Positions 34,684-43,768 are shown, numbered from the stretch's first letter. The stretch is 64,000 bases of DNA from Tardiphaga alba (GCF_018279705.1 NZ_CP036498.1:5287001-5351000), one strand, 5' to 3'. Notes: generated by a model from the sequence alone, not told the origin. Numbers and translations are program-made.

Positions 34684-36741
34684 TTACCCAAGTAAGTGAT
34701 CGAGCTGATCACGCAGTTGATCCTGATGATAGGGCTTGGCGAGGCGCGGCAGGTCCAGCTGGGTGCCTTCGGGCAGGTCCGCATAGCCGGTGGCAAGCAG
34801 GATCGGCAGGGTCGGGCGCACCTCGCGCGACTGCGCGGCGAGCTCGATTCCGGTCATGCCCGGCATCATGTGATCGGTCATCATCAGATCGATCGGCTCG
34901 TCACTGCGCAGGACATCCAGCGCGTCGCGGCCGGAATTCACCGGGATGACACGGTGGCCGAGATCCTCCAGCATTTCGGTCGTCGACATGGCGATCAGGG
35001 GATCGTCATCGACGAACAGGATGACCGCCGAGCGCGCGGCATGCCGTTCCGCTTGTTCTTCCTCGGCCACTGCAGGTTCTGCGGTCGTCGCAGGCAGGAC
35101 GAGCGTCGCCGTCGTGCCCTTGCCGACCGTGCTGGTGAGTTCGAGCGTGCCGCCGAGTTGCTCGGCAAGACCATGGACCATCGACAGGCCAAGCCCGGTG
35201 CCCTTGCCGACCGGCTTGGTCGAGAAGAACGGCTCCACCGCCTTTTTCAACGTCTCCGGTGACATGCCCTCGCCGGTGTCGATCACCGACACTTTGAGAT
35301 AGTCGCCGGCCTTCAACAGGCGATGTCCGCGCCCGACGCGATGCTCCGACAGTCGGATCGTAATCGCACCGCCATCCGGCATCGCATCGCGTGCATTGAT
35401 GACGAGGTTGAGGATCGCCAGTTCGAGCTGGTTGGCATCGATCCGCGCCGGCGGCAGATGCTCAGGAACCGCGAAACCAAGCGTGATGCGCGGGCCAAGC
35501 GAACGATCGAGCAGATCGCTCATGCCGCGCACCAGCGTGCCCAGGTCGACGGCTTCTGCGCGCAGGTCCTGTTGTCGGGCGAAAGCGAGCAGACGCTGGG
35601 TCAGTGATGCACCGCGCTCGGCGCCTTGCATGGCGCCATCCACAAGCCGCTTCAGCCTGGGATCATCGGGCATGCGCTTGCGCAGCAGTTCGAGATTGCC
35701 CATCACCGCCATCAAGAGATTGTTGAAGTCATGCGCGACACCACCGGTGAGCTGGCCGATGGTCTCCATCTTCTGCGCCTGGCGTAGCTGCTCCTGCGCG
35801 CGCTCGCGCGCGGCGGATTCCCTGGTGAGATCGGCGGTGCGCTCCTCGACACGTTGTTCGAGCGTTGCGGTGAGTTCATCCAGCGCCGCGCGTTCGGAGG
35901 TCAGCTGCTCAAGCAGCTTGTCACGCTCGATGTCCGCGGTCTTGCGCGCCGTGATATCCACGGACACGCCCACCAGCGTCTTCGGCTTGCCATCGGGCCC
36001 GCGCACGATCCGCGCGCGCGTTTCCACCCAATGCACCGAGCGATCGGCCCAGACGCAGCGATATTCCACATTGTAATCGACTCCGGTCGTCAGCGTCGCA
36101 TCCAGCGCGCTCTGGCGCTGCACGCGGTCGTCCGGATGAATGGATGCCTGCAATTCGGCGAACGTAAAACGGTCATGCGGCCCGCGACCGAAGCAGGCTT
36201 TGGTCGTGTCCGACACTTCGAGCCGCAGCTCCGGCAGGTGAAGTTCGAGCGTGCCGAGCCGGCCGGCATCCAGCGCCGTCTGCAGCAAAGCCTGGCTGTC
36301 GCTGAGATCCTCGAGGATGGCACGTGTCTGATACTGCCGTCGCCGGCCGCGCACGGCGGAGCCGACAACGCTGATCAGCGTGGTCGGATGAAACGGCCGC
36401 TCGAGAAAGGTCACATTGCCGAACACCTGGCGCAGGCGGGCCGCATCGGGATTGCGCTCGGGACCGCCGCCCTGCCGTGTCAGCAGCACGATCGGGAAAT
36501 CCGACCACACAGGCTGATTGTGCAGCCAGCGATCGAGGTCGCGTAGATTGACCCCCTTGATCGCTTCATCGGCAATCACCGCAATGCCGGCGCCGGATTC
36601 GACTTCACTGACGAGTTGAGCGAAATCCGCGCATACCGTTGCGTAGTAGCCGGCCTCGCGGATCAGAGCTTCCGCGACGGTCGCGTCTCTTCCGTTCGGC
36701 GCCAGAATGACCGCTCGTTCTGATGAACGGCCGGGCTTCAC
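34684..36741 (-). CDS. Hybrid histidine kinase (Rec-like, PAS, HisKA, HATPase, REC) paired with KaiC
   Basis: A 685-residue cytoplasmic kinase. Residues 8-135 are a receiver-like domain lacking the acidic pair (VILAPN where VDD is usual) and the conserved Lys (RPF). A PAS domain (about 155-265), a coiled coil (270-330), HisKA with phospho-His in GGVAHDFNNLL (about 350), and HATPase boxes NLVINARDAMP, DTGEGM and GTGLGLSMVHGL follow. A C-terminal receiver (about 565-685) has VDDD, acceptor Asp in MMTDHMMPG, and KPY. The GTG start at 36741 overlaps the kaiC stop (GTGA), so it is translationally coupled. It probably receives or relays a KaiC-dependent signal. Confidence 0.9.
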   Translation of the reverse strand: MKPGRSSERAVILAPNGRDATVAEALIREAGYYATVCADFAQLVSEVESGAGIAVIADEAIKGVNLRDLDRWLHNQPVWSDFPIVLLTRQGGGPERNPDAARLRQVFGNVTFLERPFHPTTLISVVGSAVRGRRRQYQTRAILEDLSDSQALLQTALDAGRLGTLELHLPELRLEVSDTTKACFGRGPHDRFTFAELQASIHPDDRVQRQSALDATLTTGVDYNVEYRCVWADRSVHWVETRARIVRGPDGKPKTLVGVSVDITARKTADIERDKLLEQLTSERAALDELTATLEQRVEERTADLTRESAARERAQEQLRQAQKMETIGQLTGGVAHDFNNLLMAVMGNLELLRKRMPDDPRLKRLVDGAMQGAERGASLTQRLLAFARQQDLRAEAVDLGTLVRGMSDLLDRSLGPRITLGFAVPEHLPPARIDANQLELAILNLVINARDAMPDGGAITIRLSEHRVGRGHRLLKAGDYLKVSVIDTGEGMSPETLKKAVEPFFSTKPVGKGTGLGLSMVHGLAEQLGGTLELTSTVGKGTTATLVLPATTAEPAVAEEEQAERHAARSAVILFVDDDPLIAMSTTEMLEDLGHRVIPVNSGRDALDVLRSDEPIDLMMTDHMMPGMTGIELAAQSREVRPTLPILLATGYADLPEGTQLDLPRLAKPYHQDQLRDQLDHLLG

Positions 36742-38216
36742 GACTTCTCTTCTTCCATCATCAGCGTATTGCCGGAATAGGTCGGCACACCGCGCAGCAC
36801 GCCATGGAAAGACGTCAACGGCGCTCCTATAGTGAGTCCACGGTTGTCGATACGGTATTCGCGAATGGTCGCTTCATGCGAGCCTGTACGCTTCTTGATG
36901 ATGGAGACGGCACGGCGTACGGCGCCGAACGCCTCGAAGTAGCGCAGCAGAATAACGGTGTCTGCGAGATAGGTGACATCGACCGGCGTCTTCATGTCGC
37001 CGACGAGACCGTGCTGCGCCACCGTGACAAAGGTCGATGCGCCGCGACGGTTCAGATACTGAAGAAGCTCATGGATATGGAGAACCAGTGAATTCTCCTG
37101 CGGCATGGCCGCCTGATAGCCGTTGAGACTGTCGATCACGACGGTCTTGATATCCTTTTCATCGACCTGCCTGCGCACACGATGCGCAAATTCACCCGGG
37201 GAAAGTTCGGCCGCATCGACCTGTTCGATCACGAGCTTTCCACTCTTCTGCAGCGCTTCGAGATCGATCCCCATCTTCAGCATGCGATTGAACAGCAGGC
37301 CGAGTTCTTCATCGAATGCGAAGAACGCCGCCTTCTCACCGCGATTGATCACCTCCAGCATGTTGACGATCGTGAGCAGCGATTTGCCGGTTCCGGCCGG
37401 CCCGAGCACGAGCGTGCTCGATCCGGTCTCGATACCGCCGCCGAGCAGTGCATCAAGCTCGGGGTTGCCGGTCGATTTCGTGACGCGCGTTTGTCCGATT
37501 TTATGCTCGGATGCGACCAGGCGCGGAAAGACGTTCAACCCGCCACGGGTGATCGTGGCATCGTGATAGCCGCCGCGAAATTTCGAACCGCGATATTTGA
37601 TGACGCGCACCCGGCGACGCTCGGCACCATAATCCGGCGCAAGTTCTTCCAACCGAAACACGCCATGGGCGACGCTGTGCACGGTCTTGTCAGCGACTTC
37701 GGCGGTCAGATCGTCCAGCAGCATCACCGTCGTGGAAAACCGCGCGAAGTAATGCTTGATGGCCAGTATCTGACGGCGATAGCGCAGCGAACTCTGCGCC
37801 AGGAGTCGGATTTCCGACAGACTGTCGAGCACAAGTCGCGCCGGCTTCAGACGCTCCACCGCATCGAAAATCTGCCGGGTGGTTTCGCCGAGTTCGAGAT
37901 CGGACGAATACAGGAGGCTTTGCTGCTGCTCCTGATCAAGCAGGCTTTCCGGCGGCAGCAACTCGAATACGTCGATCTTGTCGCCGATGTCCCAGCCATG
38001 GGAGGCTGCACCGTCGCGCAGTTCCTTCTCTGTCTCAGACAGGGTGATATAGAGCCCTCGCTCGCCGTTCCGTGCGCCTTCGAGAAGGAATTGCAGAGCA
38101 ACGGTGGTCTTGCCGGTACCGGGAGCGCCTTCCAGCAGGAAGATATGTCCCTTGGAAAGACCACCTGTGAGGATATCGTCCAGCCCCCAGATGCCGGTTT
38201 TCGCCCTATCAGCCAT
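36738..38216 (-). CDS. KaiC-like double-domain RecA ATPase
   Basis: A 492-residue cytoplasmic protein with two RecA/KaiC domains: CI (about 1-235, Walker A GAPGTGKTT) and CII (about 240-490, Walker A GPAGTGKS). It keeps KaiC features such as SETEKELRDGAASHGWDI, FRGGYHDATI, and VILLRYFEAFGAVRRAVSIIKKRTGSHE. At the position of the cyanobacterial Ser431-Thr432 phosphosites the sequence is TY (PVDVTYLADTV). No kaiA or kaiB adjoins. ATG 38216 fits family N-termini (MADRAKTGI); an in-frame ATG at 38228 is possible. It overlaps the kinase gene by four bases. Such KaiC-kinase pairs occur in Bradyrhizobium relatives and may act in stress or timing control. Confidence 0.88.
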   Translation of the reverse strand: MADRAKTGIWGLDDILTGGLSKGHIFLLEGAPGTGKTTVALQFLLEGARNGERGLYITLSETEKELRDGAASHGWDIGDKIDVFELLPPESLLDQEQQQSLLYSSDLELGETTRQIFDAVERLKPARLVLDSLSEIRLLAQSSLRYRRQILAIKHYFARFSTTVMLLDDLTAEVADKTVHSVAHGVFRLEELAPDYGAERRRVRVIKYRGSKFRGGYHDATITRGGLNVFPRLVASEHKIGQTRVTKSTGNPELDALLGGGIETGSSTLVLGPAGTGKSLLTIVNMLEVINRGEKAAFFAFDEELGLLFNRMLKMGIDLEALQKSGKLVIEQVDAAELSPGEFAHRVRRQVDEKDIKTVVIDSLNGYQAAMPQENSLVLHIHELLQYLNRRGASTFVTVAQHGLVGDMKTPVDVTYLADTVILLRYFEAFGAVRRAVSIIKKRTGSHEATIREYRIDNRGLTIGAPLTSFHGVLRGVPTYSGNTLMMEEEKS

Positions 38217-38311
38217 CACTATACCCATACGTCAGCGCAACGAACATCAACCCGGCGCTATGAGCCAAGTTCCAATTGCGCGACTGTAACACGCAAGTCG
38301 GTGACGTCACC

Positions 38312-39103
38312 CTAGCGTCGCTCGATCACCAGGCTTTGCACGGCGCGGCCAAAATAGCCGTTCACATCCGCCAGCTTGGACGCCGCGAGCCCGCTACCGT
38401 CAGGCCCGATCCAGGTCTCTGAATCCAGCAGGATCCAGTCGCCCACCGGTGGCCGTGCCATGCTGACGGAGAGGTCGGCATTCAGAAAGGTCCATTCCTT
38501 GAAGCTAAGCACGGAGGACGAGCCGTTGCTGAAATCCGACGCGATCACCGCCCGCATCGCCTGGGACATCGGCTGCCCCTCGATGATTGCCCGATTGGCG
38601 CGATACCAGATCGCGCCGGGCCCGAGCGTCAGGAAGCCGCCATGCACGGCGCGGATGGTCATGCCGGAGACGAACGCGCTGCTGTGGTCCTTCGGCTCGG
38701 AGAGACCGGGCGCATCCGGCAGCGGCACCGTGAGCGGTGCATCCTTGATGTCAGCCGGCAGCGGCTGCTCCTCGACGCGCACCTTCAGCACCGTCGCCGT
38801 CGTGACGACCGTGCCGTTGGACAGCAGGCGAATGCCGACCAGTTGAATTTTGCGGCCTTCGCGTAGCACCTCGATCTCATAGGTCAGCGGCGCCACCGGC
38901 ACCGGCCGCATCAGATCGATGGTGACCCGCGTCACCGCCATCGGCGATGACGTTGGCTGTTGCTCCGCCAGCCACGTCACCAGCGCCGAGGGCGCCGAGC
39001 CGTGCTGCATATGCGGATTCCACGGCCCCGCCGCATGCGGGCTGGTGATGATGCGATTGCCGTCCAAGCGATAGACAGCATCACTCACGGGATGTTTGTC
39101 CAT
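38312..39103 (-). CDS. Thioesterase-family (acyl-CoA hotdog) protein
   Basis: A 263-residue cytoplasmic protein with two hotdog halves, similar to the TesB-like thioesterase family (NPHMQHGSAPSALVTWLAEQQ, VTIDLMRPVPVAPL, then a second half with DFSNGSSSVLSFKEWTFLNADLSVSM). These enzymes hydrolyse acyl-CoA. The start is ATG 39103, which shares a base with the stop of the nitronate monooxygenase gene (TGATG); a GTG three bases earlier is possible. The coupling suggests a shared catabolic pathway. Confidence 0.8.
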   Translation of the reverse strand: MDKHPVSDAVYRLDGNRIITSPHAAGPWNPHMQHGSAPSALVTWLAEQQPTSSPMAVTRVTIDLMRPVPVAPLTYEIEVLREGRKIQLVGIRLLSNGTVVTTATVLKVRVEEQPLPADIKDAPLTVPLPDAPGLSEPKDHSSAFVSGMTIRAVHGGFLTLGPGAIWYRANRAIIEGQPMSQAMRAVIASDFSNGSSSVLSFKEWTFLNADLSVSMARPPVGDWILLDSETWIGPDGSGLAASKLADVNGYFGRAVQSLVIERR

Positions 39104-40070
39104 CACAGCGCCGGATCGATCGCTTCGTCATATTCCTTCTTGAGGCGCGCGACCAATTCAGCCACCGGCACCACTTTCTTGACGCTGCCGATGCCTTGGC
39201 CGCTGCCCCAGATTTCCTTCCAGGCCTTCGGTTTCGCTCGCTCGCCATTGGCATCGGTGCCGAAGTTCATCTTGGACGGATCGGAGACGGGCAGATTGTC
39301 GGGGTCCATGCCGGCGGCGACGATGGACGGCTTCAGATAGTTGCCGTGCACGCCGGTGAAGAGGTTGGAATAGACGATGTCCTGCGCGGCCGAGGACGCG
39401 ATCATGTCCTTGTAGCCCTGCACTGCATTGGCTTCTTCGGTCGCGATGAAGGCCGAGCCGATATAGGCGAAGTCAGCGCCGAGCACGCGCGCGGCCTTGA
39501 TGGCGCGGCCATTGCCGATGGCGCCGGACAACGCGATCGGACCGTCGAACCACGCCCGCGTTTCGGCAACGAAAGCGAGCGGCGAGAGTTCGCCGGCATG
39601 ACCACCCGCACCGGCGGCAACGAGGATGAGGCCATCGGCGCCCTTCTCGATCGCCTTATGGGCGAAGCGCTGGTTGATAACGTCGTGAAACACGATGCCA
39701 CCCCAGCCATGAGCGGCCTGATTGAGCTCCTCGCGCGCGCCGAGCGAGGTGATGATCATCGGCACCTTGTGCTTCTCGCAAAGCGCCAGATCCTGATCGA
39801 GGCGGTTGTTGGATTTGTGGACGATCTGGTTGACCGCGAATGGCGCCGACAGGCGATCCGGATTCGCCCTGTCATGCGCGGCAAGTTCTTCCTTGATCCG
39901 GTGCAGCCATTCGTCGAGCAGCGCCGCCGGGCGCGCATTGAGCGCCGGAAACGACCCCACGATCCCGGCCTTGCACTGCGCGATGACGAGATCCGGCCCG
40001 AGATAATGAACAGGGGAGAGCCGATCACGGGCAGCGACAGGCGGTTTTTGAACAAAGCCGGCATGGACAT
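39103..40070 (-). pseudogene. Nitronate monooxygenase (2-nitropropane dioxygenase-like), frameshifted near its N-terminus
   Basis: An FMN-dependent TIM-barrel enzyme of the NMO family, oxidising nitronates; it has LVAAGAGGHAG and GAIGNGRAIKAARVLGADFAYIG. The true N-terminus MSMPALFKNRLSLPVIGSP starts at ATG 40070, seven bases after GAGGA, but the frame leaves the family after FIISG. One G/C is missing at about 39997 (TCG GG- CCG GAT). Adding one base gives 322 aa. As sequenced, the downstream frame runs on from 40137 with unrelated codons. A consensus error is likely. It is coupled to the thioesterase gene. Confidence 0.83.
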
Positions 40071-40211
40071 CAGGAATTCCTCGAGGACTTTTCTTATGAG
40101 AGCGGCCCGCATCGCGGGCCGTGGGAGTGCAGCGCAAACATGCCAGAAAGGCGCTGCGAAAGGCAAATCCGTTGCGATGGTTGAGCGCGCGATCCGCTGG
40201 GCGGAATGCGT

Positions 40212-40772
40212 CTATTGGCAGACGGCCTGGGTGACGTAATTGTCGGTCCGGCAGTCACCCTCTTCGGGCTTCCGGCCGGGGATCAGCGCCTTGGGCGAGC
40301 AGGTCTGCGCCGCATCGGTATCCAGGCTCTTGCCTTCCTTGTAGCCCTTGCTCTGGCAGAGCTTGTCGGAAGCCGCCTTGCAGTCCGGCGCACCATTGGC
40401 AGCGACCGGACAGACCACCCGGCCCTTTACCACCGTGTTCAGGTTCGTCGTCCCGAGCGCCGGCAGCGACCAAGACGGGACCAGTGACGGCGTATCCTTG
40501 AAGAGCTTGTTGATCTCGTTGAAAAGTCCGGGATTTTCCGGTGTCGCCGGCACTGGCGGCGGCGCCTGCTGCGCCATCGGGGCCGGCGAAAGGGCTGCCG
40601 GAGGCGGCGGCGCCTGCGTCGCCGGCGCCACCTGAATGATCACTGATTTCTGCTGCGGCACGGATTGCTGCTGCATGGCCTGTGACCACGCCGTCGCCGA
40701 CAGCAAGGCCCATGTCATCGCGAGAGCGACGACACGCATTTCAGACCGCAGCGAATTCACAGGCTTGGACAT
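40212..40772 (-). CDS. Exported Pro/Gln-rich Cys-containing protein, unknown function
   Basis: A 186-residue protein with a signal peptide (VVALAMTWALLSATAWS), a Pro/Gln/Ala-rich stretch (about residues 35-80), and a C-terminal region of about 90 residues with six Cys (VVCPV, DCKAA, KLCQS, TCSPK, GDCRT, AVCQ) that probably form disulfides. No named family is recognised; similar small exported proteins exist in Bradyrhizobium. The start could be ATG 40772 or 40739; neither has a strong site. It is 47 bases after the DedA-like gene on the same strand. Confidence 0.7.
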   Translation of the reverse strand: MSKPVNSLRSEMRVVALAMTWALLSATAWSQAMQQQSVPQQKSVIIQVAPATQAPPPPAALSPAPMAQQAPPPVPATPENPGLFNEINKLFKDTPSLVPSWSLPALGTTNLNTVVKGRVVCPVAANGAPDCKAASDKLCQSKGYKEGKSLDTDAAQTCSPKALIPGRKPEEGDCRTDNYVTQAVCQ

Positions 40773-40819
40773 GTCGGGAAACGTACTCCGACACCCTTGC
40801 CGGGGGAAGTCCATTCGCT

Positions 40820-41401
40820 TCAGAACAGTTTGAAGGCGACCACGAAGCCGCCGATCAGTCCGATCAAAGCGAGTGTCACCACGAGACCTAGATGCTTCTC
40901 GATGGTCTCGCGAATCCACACGCCATAGCGGTTCATCAGGATCGCCACCACGTAGAAGCGCGCGCCACGGGCGATGATCGAGAGTCCGATGAACATCCAG
41001 ATATTGTAGCCGGCGAAACCCGAAGTGATGGTCACGAGCTTGTAGGGGATCGGCGTCAGGCCCTTCAGCAGGATGATCCACGCGCCATATTCGGCATAGC
41101 CGGCGCGGAAGGCTTCGACCTTGTCGCCATAGCCGTAGAACTGGATCACCCACTGCCCGACGCTGTCATAGAGCAGATGGCCGATCAGATAGCCGACCAC
41201 ACCACCAGCCACCGACGTGATCGTGCAGATGCCGGCATAGAGCCAGGCCTTGTTCGGCCGCGCCAGCGCCATCGGGATCAGCATCACGTCCGGCGGTATC
41301 GGAAAGAACGAGCTTTCCGCGAACGACACGATGCCCAGGATCCAGAGAGCATAGGGTTTGTGAGCGGCGTCGATGCACCAATCATACATACGTCTGAGCA
41401 T
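40820..41401 (-). CDS. DedA/YqaA-family inner-membrane protein
   Basis: A 193-residue protein with four to five helices. It shows the DedA/SNARE-associated pattern: SFAESSFFPIPPDVMLIPMAL, GGVVGYLIGHLLYDSVG, LLKGLTPIPYKLVTITSGFAGY and ARGARFYVVAILM. DedA-family proteins act as lipid flippases or support proton-motive force and envelope integrity. The YqaA subgroup is not characterised in detail. It is followed by the exported Cys-rich protein gene. Confidence 0.85.
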   Translation of the reverse strand: MLRRMYDWCIDAAHKPYALWILGIVSFAESSFFPIPPDVMLIPMALARPNKAWLYAGICTITSVAGGVVGYLIGHLLYDSVGQWVIQFYGYGDKVEAFRAGYAEYGAWIILLKGLTPIPYKLVTITSGFAGYNIWMFIGLSIIARGARFYVVAILMNRYGVWIRETIEKHLGLVVTLALIGLIGGFVVAFKLF

Positions 41402-41479
41402 GGCTCGCGATGAACCATCCCGACGTCGATTTGTCCATGCTTGATTGGTGACGGTATCGCGACAGGAACCGCTGCGCGA

Positions 41480-41869
41480 TCAACCCAGTTTGCGGATACG
41501 ATCTTCCAGCGCGTCAATCGGTCGCCGGTTGCCACTGCGTGATTTCGCCACTTTGGGCGACTTGGGCAATTTCTCGGCAATCCCCATCATGCGCTCGCGA
41601 CGGGTCATCTCGGCCCAGACCTGCTCGGGACGCACACCGGCGCCGGCCCACAGAACAGTCAGATTGTAGAGAAGATCGGCACTTTCGCGGATCACTGCAT
41701 CACGCTTGCCGGCAACGGCGTCGATCACGACCTCAATGGCCTCTTCCGCGAGCTTCTTCGCCATCTTGTCCGGCCCCTGCCGAAACAGCCGGGCCGTCCG
41801 CGAGGTCGCGGGATCGAGATCCCGGGCCGCGAGCACCGCTTGGTAAAGCCGGTCGAGCGAATCACTCAT
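41480..41869 (-). CDS. HisE-like phosphoribosyl-ATP diphosphohydrolase, orphan
   Basis: A 129-residue all-alpha NTP pyrophosphatase. It shows the MazG/HisE metal-binding pattern KMAKKLAEEAIEVVIDAV followed by RESADLLYNLTVLW, with the EExxE and ExxD acidic ligands. It has a C-terminal extension (KSPKVAKSRSGNRRP) beyond the usual HisE end. No other his gene is near, so it may be a second HisE or a related house-cleaning enzyme. Many Bradyrhizobium genomes carry such an extra copy. Confidence 0.75.
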   Translation of the reverse strand: MSDSLDRLYQAVLAARDLDPATSRTARLFRQGPDKMAKKLAEEAIEVVIDAVAGKRDAVIRESADLLYNLTVLWAGAGVRPEQVWAEMTRRERMMGIAEKLPKSPKVAKSRSGNRRPIDALEDRIRKLG

Positions 41870-41942
41870 GCAACTAAACTAGCGAAAAGCTGCGACTGTT
41901 GCGTTAACGCAGATCGCCGGCCGCGACACGCGACCGGCGATC

Positions 41943-42032
41943 TGTAGGGTGGGCAAAGCGTAGCGTGCCCACCCTCATGTACTCGTCATGTATTGGTGGG
42001 CACGGCGCACGAGCACCTTTGCCCACCCTACA
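41943..42032. repeat. Dispersed intergenic palindrome, family B copy 1
   Basis: TGTAGGGTGGGCAAAG (41943-41958) pairs with CTTTGCCCACCCTACA at the right end (42017-42032), with an inner CGTGCCCACC / GGTGGGCACG pair. The same element occurs at 49408-49496. It lies between the HisE-like gene and the Gly/Tyr-rich protein gene. Confidence 0.8.
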
Positions 42033-42044
42033 TGTAACAGGGGG

Positions 42045-42467
42045 TTACCAGGTCATGCGGCGCGAATTGTCGTAGCCGTAGCCGCCGCCATAACCACGAT
42101 AGGGGCCGCCATAGTAGCCGCCGCCGTAGCCATAACCGGGGCTGCTGTAATAGACGGGGCCGCCACCGTAACCATAGCTGTCATAATAGCGCGGGCCGCT
42201 ATTGGCCGCGGCGATTGCACCGATGGTGCCGACGATGGCACCGAAGGCTGCGAGACCGGCTGCGTTACCGCCACCGCGATAGTGACGACGACGCGAGCTG
42301 AAATCCGTGACATCGCTCGACCCGTGATGGGTCGTCGCCTTCGCGGGACTATTGTTCACCGGCGCAGCCATTGCGCCGGTCGGCGCCACTGCTGCGATCG
42401 ACATTGCCGCCACCGTCGCAAGAACAGCGGCGCGGCCACTAAACTTCAAACCATGACGCGCAAACAT
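42045..42467 (-). CDS. Exported Gly/Tyr-rich protein
   Basis: A 140-residue protein with a signal peptide (residues 1-35, ending AMAA), a basic patch (SSRRRHYRGGG), a short hydrophobic segment (LAAFGAIVGTIGAIAAANS) and a C-terminal half of Gly/Tyr repeats (YGYGGGPVYYSSPGYGYGGG). Similar proteins are common in Bradyrhizobium and have no known role. Composition suggests a surface or envelope-associated protein with a glycine-zipper-like helix. Confidence 0.72.
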   Translation of the reverse strand: MFARHGLKFSGRAAVLATVAAMSIAAVAPTGAMAAPVNNSPAKATTHHGSSDVTDFSSRRRHYRGGGNAAGLAAFGAIVGTIGAIAAANSGPRYYDSYGYGGGPVYYSSPGYGYGGGYYGGPYRGYGGGYGYDNSRRMTW

Positions 42468-42700
42468 CTCTCAATATCCTTCCGTGGTCTCAGGCCCTGC
42501 GGGCCGCTGCACTATCAACCACGATGTGCATATTGGGTTCCGCTACCCCAACGCAGCCTGAACGATCGGTGTCCAAATCAAGGCACTCAGCTTCCATTCA
42601 GGTTGTCGGGCGCAGTTTTGAGGCGCAAGATGTCGCAGACAGACGCCATCAATCAAACATACCGGACGGAGTATCTGTCGGTCCGTGTTGTTATTTCCGT

Positions 42701-43768
42701 ATGCCGATGCCCAAAAATGCACCTTTGATGTCCCGACGGTCCCTGCTTCACGGGATAGGTGCGTTCGGAGTTACGGCTTTTTACGCACCATCCATTGTCG
42801 CCGCTCAGGACGACAAGGCAGCAACGACCATCCAGTTCACGCTGGACCGCCCGGTCGATGCCATCGCCGCCCCCTTCGTGCTTGCCGCAAGCCGCGGTCT
42901 TTACCGGGCGCAGAATCTCAATGTCGCGCTGCAGGTCGCGACCGGCTCGAAAGACACCATCACCCGCGTCGCTGCCGGCACGACCGACATCGCCGTGGCG
43001 GACTTCAATTCGCTGGTGCGCTACCGCGCCGATCCCGATGCCGCCCCGGTGAAGGCGGCTTTCGTGCTGCTCAACCGCGCGCCCTATGCCGTGGTCGCGC
43101 GCAAGAGCCGCGGCGTGATCTCGCTCGGCAGCCTCGAAGGCCGCACGCTCGGTGTCGCCGATGGCGATCTCGCGATCCGGCTATGGCCTGCACTGGCGCG
43201 CCGCAACGGCATCAAGGCGTCCGCCGTGAAGCAGGAGAAGATCAGCCCTGCGGTGCGCGAGCCGATGCTGTCGGCCGGCCAGGTCGATGCGGTCACCGGT
43301 TTTTCCTATCTCTCGGCGGTCAACCTGCGGGATCGCGGCATTCCGGCCGATGACCTCGCCGTATTTCGTTTCGCCGAATTCGGCTCGGCCGCCTATGGCC
43401 TTGCTGTGATCGTCAGTCCGAAATTCGCAGCCGCGAGATCCGATGCGGTGAAAGGCTTCGTGCAGGCCATCACATCCGGCACGCAGCTCGCGATCCAGGA
43501 CCCCGACAAGGCCGTGGATGACGTGCTTGCACAGATGGATGGCGGCACGCGGGAGCTCGAACTGACCCGCCTGAAGATCGCCATCAGCGACAACATCCTG
43601 ACCGACGACGTCCGGCGCGACGGACTTGGCGGCATCGACAGCACGCGCTTCGACGCGTCACTCGTCGAGATCGCCGAGGATTTCACCTTCCGCAACAAGC
43701 GCCCGGCCATGGCGGATGTGTTCGACGACCGCTTTCTGGCGGAATCGACCGGCCGCAAGATCAACTGA
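42701..43768 (+). CDS. NMT1/THI5-like ABC substrate-binding protein, orphan
   Basis: A 355-residue periplasmic binding protein with a Tat-type signal (MSRRSLLHGIGAFGV). The sequence TLDRPVDAIAAPFVLAASRGLYRAQNLNV and the motif GTTDIAVADFNSL are typical of the NMT1/SsuA family, which binds pyrimidines, sulfonates or related compounds. It lacks the usual permease and ATPase neighbours. The start is uncertain (42701, 42707 or 42728; none has a strong site). The next gene is an exporter and not its partner. Confidence 0.8.
   Translation: MPMPKNAPLMSRRSLLHGIGAFGVTAFYAPSIVAAQDDKAATTIQFTLDRPVDAIAAPFVLAASRGLYRAQNLNVALQVATGSKDTITRVAAGTTDIAVADFNSLVRYRADPDAAPVKAAFVLLNRAPYAVVARKSRGVISLGSLEGRTLGVADGDLAIRLWPALARRNGIKASAVKQEKISPAVREPMLSAGQVDAVTGFSYLSAVNLRDRGIPADDLAVFRFAEFGSAAYGLAVIVSPKFAAARSDAVKGFVQAITSGTQLAIQDPDKAVDDVLAQMDGGTRELELTRLKIAISDNILTDDVRRDGLGGIDSTRFDASLVEIAEDFTFRNKRPAMADVFDDRFLAESTGRKIN

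Noticed and set aside
40773..41153. Extension of the exported Cys-rich protein upstream to 41153.
   Set aside because: The extension overlaps the DedA-like gene in another frame, and the signal peptide starts only near 40739.
41980..42032. The inverted repeat upstream of the Gly/Tyr-rich gene as a simple terminator.
   Set aside because: It has long arms without a T-run, and the same element recurs at 49408 in an unrelated context, so it is better called a dispersed repeat, though it may also end transcripts.
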